From NCBI RefSeq assembly GCF_036226445.1, contig NZ_CP108474.1, forward strand, positions 6,758,001-6,822,000: 64,000 bases of DNA, in the 5' to 3' direction. Under the pieces are notes generated by a model. The model ran no database searches. It worked only from the letters and a program-made list of their open reading frames with translations, and had not been told where the DNA came from. Numbering within the stretch: the first letter of the stretch is position 1; each line of letters opens with the position of its first letter. Below are positions 63,889-64,000 of the stretch, in pieces. Source of the DNA: Streptomyces sp. NBC_01255 (GTDB lineage: Bacteria > Actinomycetota > Actinomycetes > Streptomycetales > Streptomycetaceae). A program made the position numbers and the translations under genes.

Positions 63889-64000
63889 GTGGACCGGTGG
63901 GAAACGGCGACAGCCGAGGACCCCGAAACCGCAGCGACGGCACCCCCCGATTCTTCCGGAGGGGACGCCGGTACGCACCTCCAGAACGCGACCACGGGAG
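63889..64000 (+). CDS. Possible 5' end of a gene running off the window
   Basis: From the GTG at 63889 the frame stays open for 37 codons to the end of the window: VDRWETATAEDPETAATAPP ..., an acidic, Ala/Thr/Pro-rich start with codon bias like coding DNA. A -10-like TGATACCCT ends 9 bases upstream, so it may be a leaderless start. Too little is visible to name a family. Confidence 0.35.
   Translation, partial: MDRWETATAEDPETAATAPPDSSGGDAGTHLQNATTG

Overview
The window is chromosomal DNA from a Streptomyces-type actinomycete. Coding DNA is very GC-rich with strong third-position GC bias. GTG and TTG starts are common, many genes overlap by the 4-base ATGA/GTGA arrangement, and intrinsic terminators are long GC hairpins, mostly with weak or absent T-tracts. 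A complete 16S-23S-5S rRNA operon without spacer tRNAs, a short chaplin, a DmdR-type iron box and a SGM_5486-type mini-protein all fit this genus. From memory, the gene order (subtilase, symporter, moaA, tyrS, tldD/E, fabG-fabI, serB, FHA-ABC, chpE) resembles the SCO1780-1825 core region of S. coelicolor; this was not checked by search.

Layout. Positions 1-3.8 kb hold a partial sterol-desaturase gene, a YhhN gene, a zinc alcohol dehydrogenase and a family III CoA-transferase with unusual domain order. A secreted subtilase (3.9-5.4 kb) is followed by a DUF485/sodium symporter operon and moaA. From 9 to 16.3 kb come small stress/membrane genes, tyrS, the tldD/tldE protease pair and the fabG-fabI fatty-acid operon. 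From 16.4 to 24 kb there is a GntR regulator diverging from an MFS exporter, two mini membrane proteins, a SixA-like phosphatase, serB and a fused FHA-FHA-ABC-ABC2 transporter. From 24 to 35 kb there is a transglycosylase with a long Ala/Lys linker, a soluble GAF histidine kinase with its response regulator, a cysteine-free chaplin, a MITE-like palindromic element, an ABC ATPase, an NfeD gene followed by an SPFH gene, TauE, HNH, a Raf-inhibitor-like protein, Spo0M and a 3-methyladenine glycosylase.

The rRNA operon (about 35.1-40.8 kb) has a leader with candidate promoters, two boxA-like elements, a perfect 23S processing stem and a textbook terminator. Directly behind it lies the most unusual gene in the window: an 819-residue protein with about 540 residues of RGG/FRRDD low-complexity repeats, a TPR-like domain and an acidic tail. 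It looks like a bacterial RGG-type RNA-binding or condensate protein sited next to rDNA.

The remainder (43-64 kb) carries a DUF1015 gene, a HAD phosphatase, an iron-siderophore ABC importer without its binding protein, an SCP2-like protein, the tlyA-nadK-recN string with a short MraY-like membrane enzyme and a glycosyltransferase, a PucR regulator divergent from an amine permease/amine oxidase pair, a BBE-type flavin oxidase and a GH15 glycosidase. A weakly supported partial gene runs off the right edge. No CRISPR array, tRNA, prophage or intact insertion sequence was seen.
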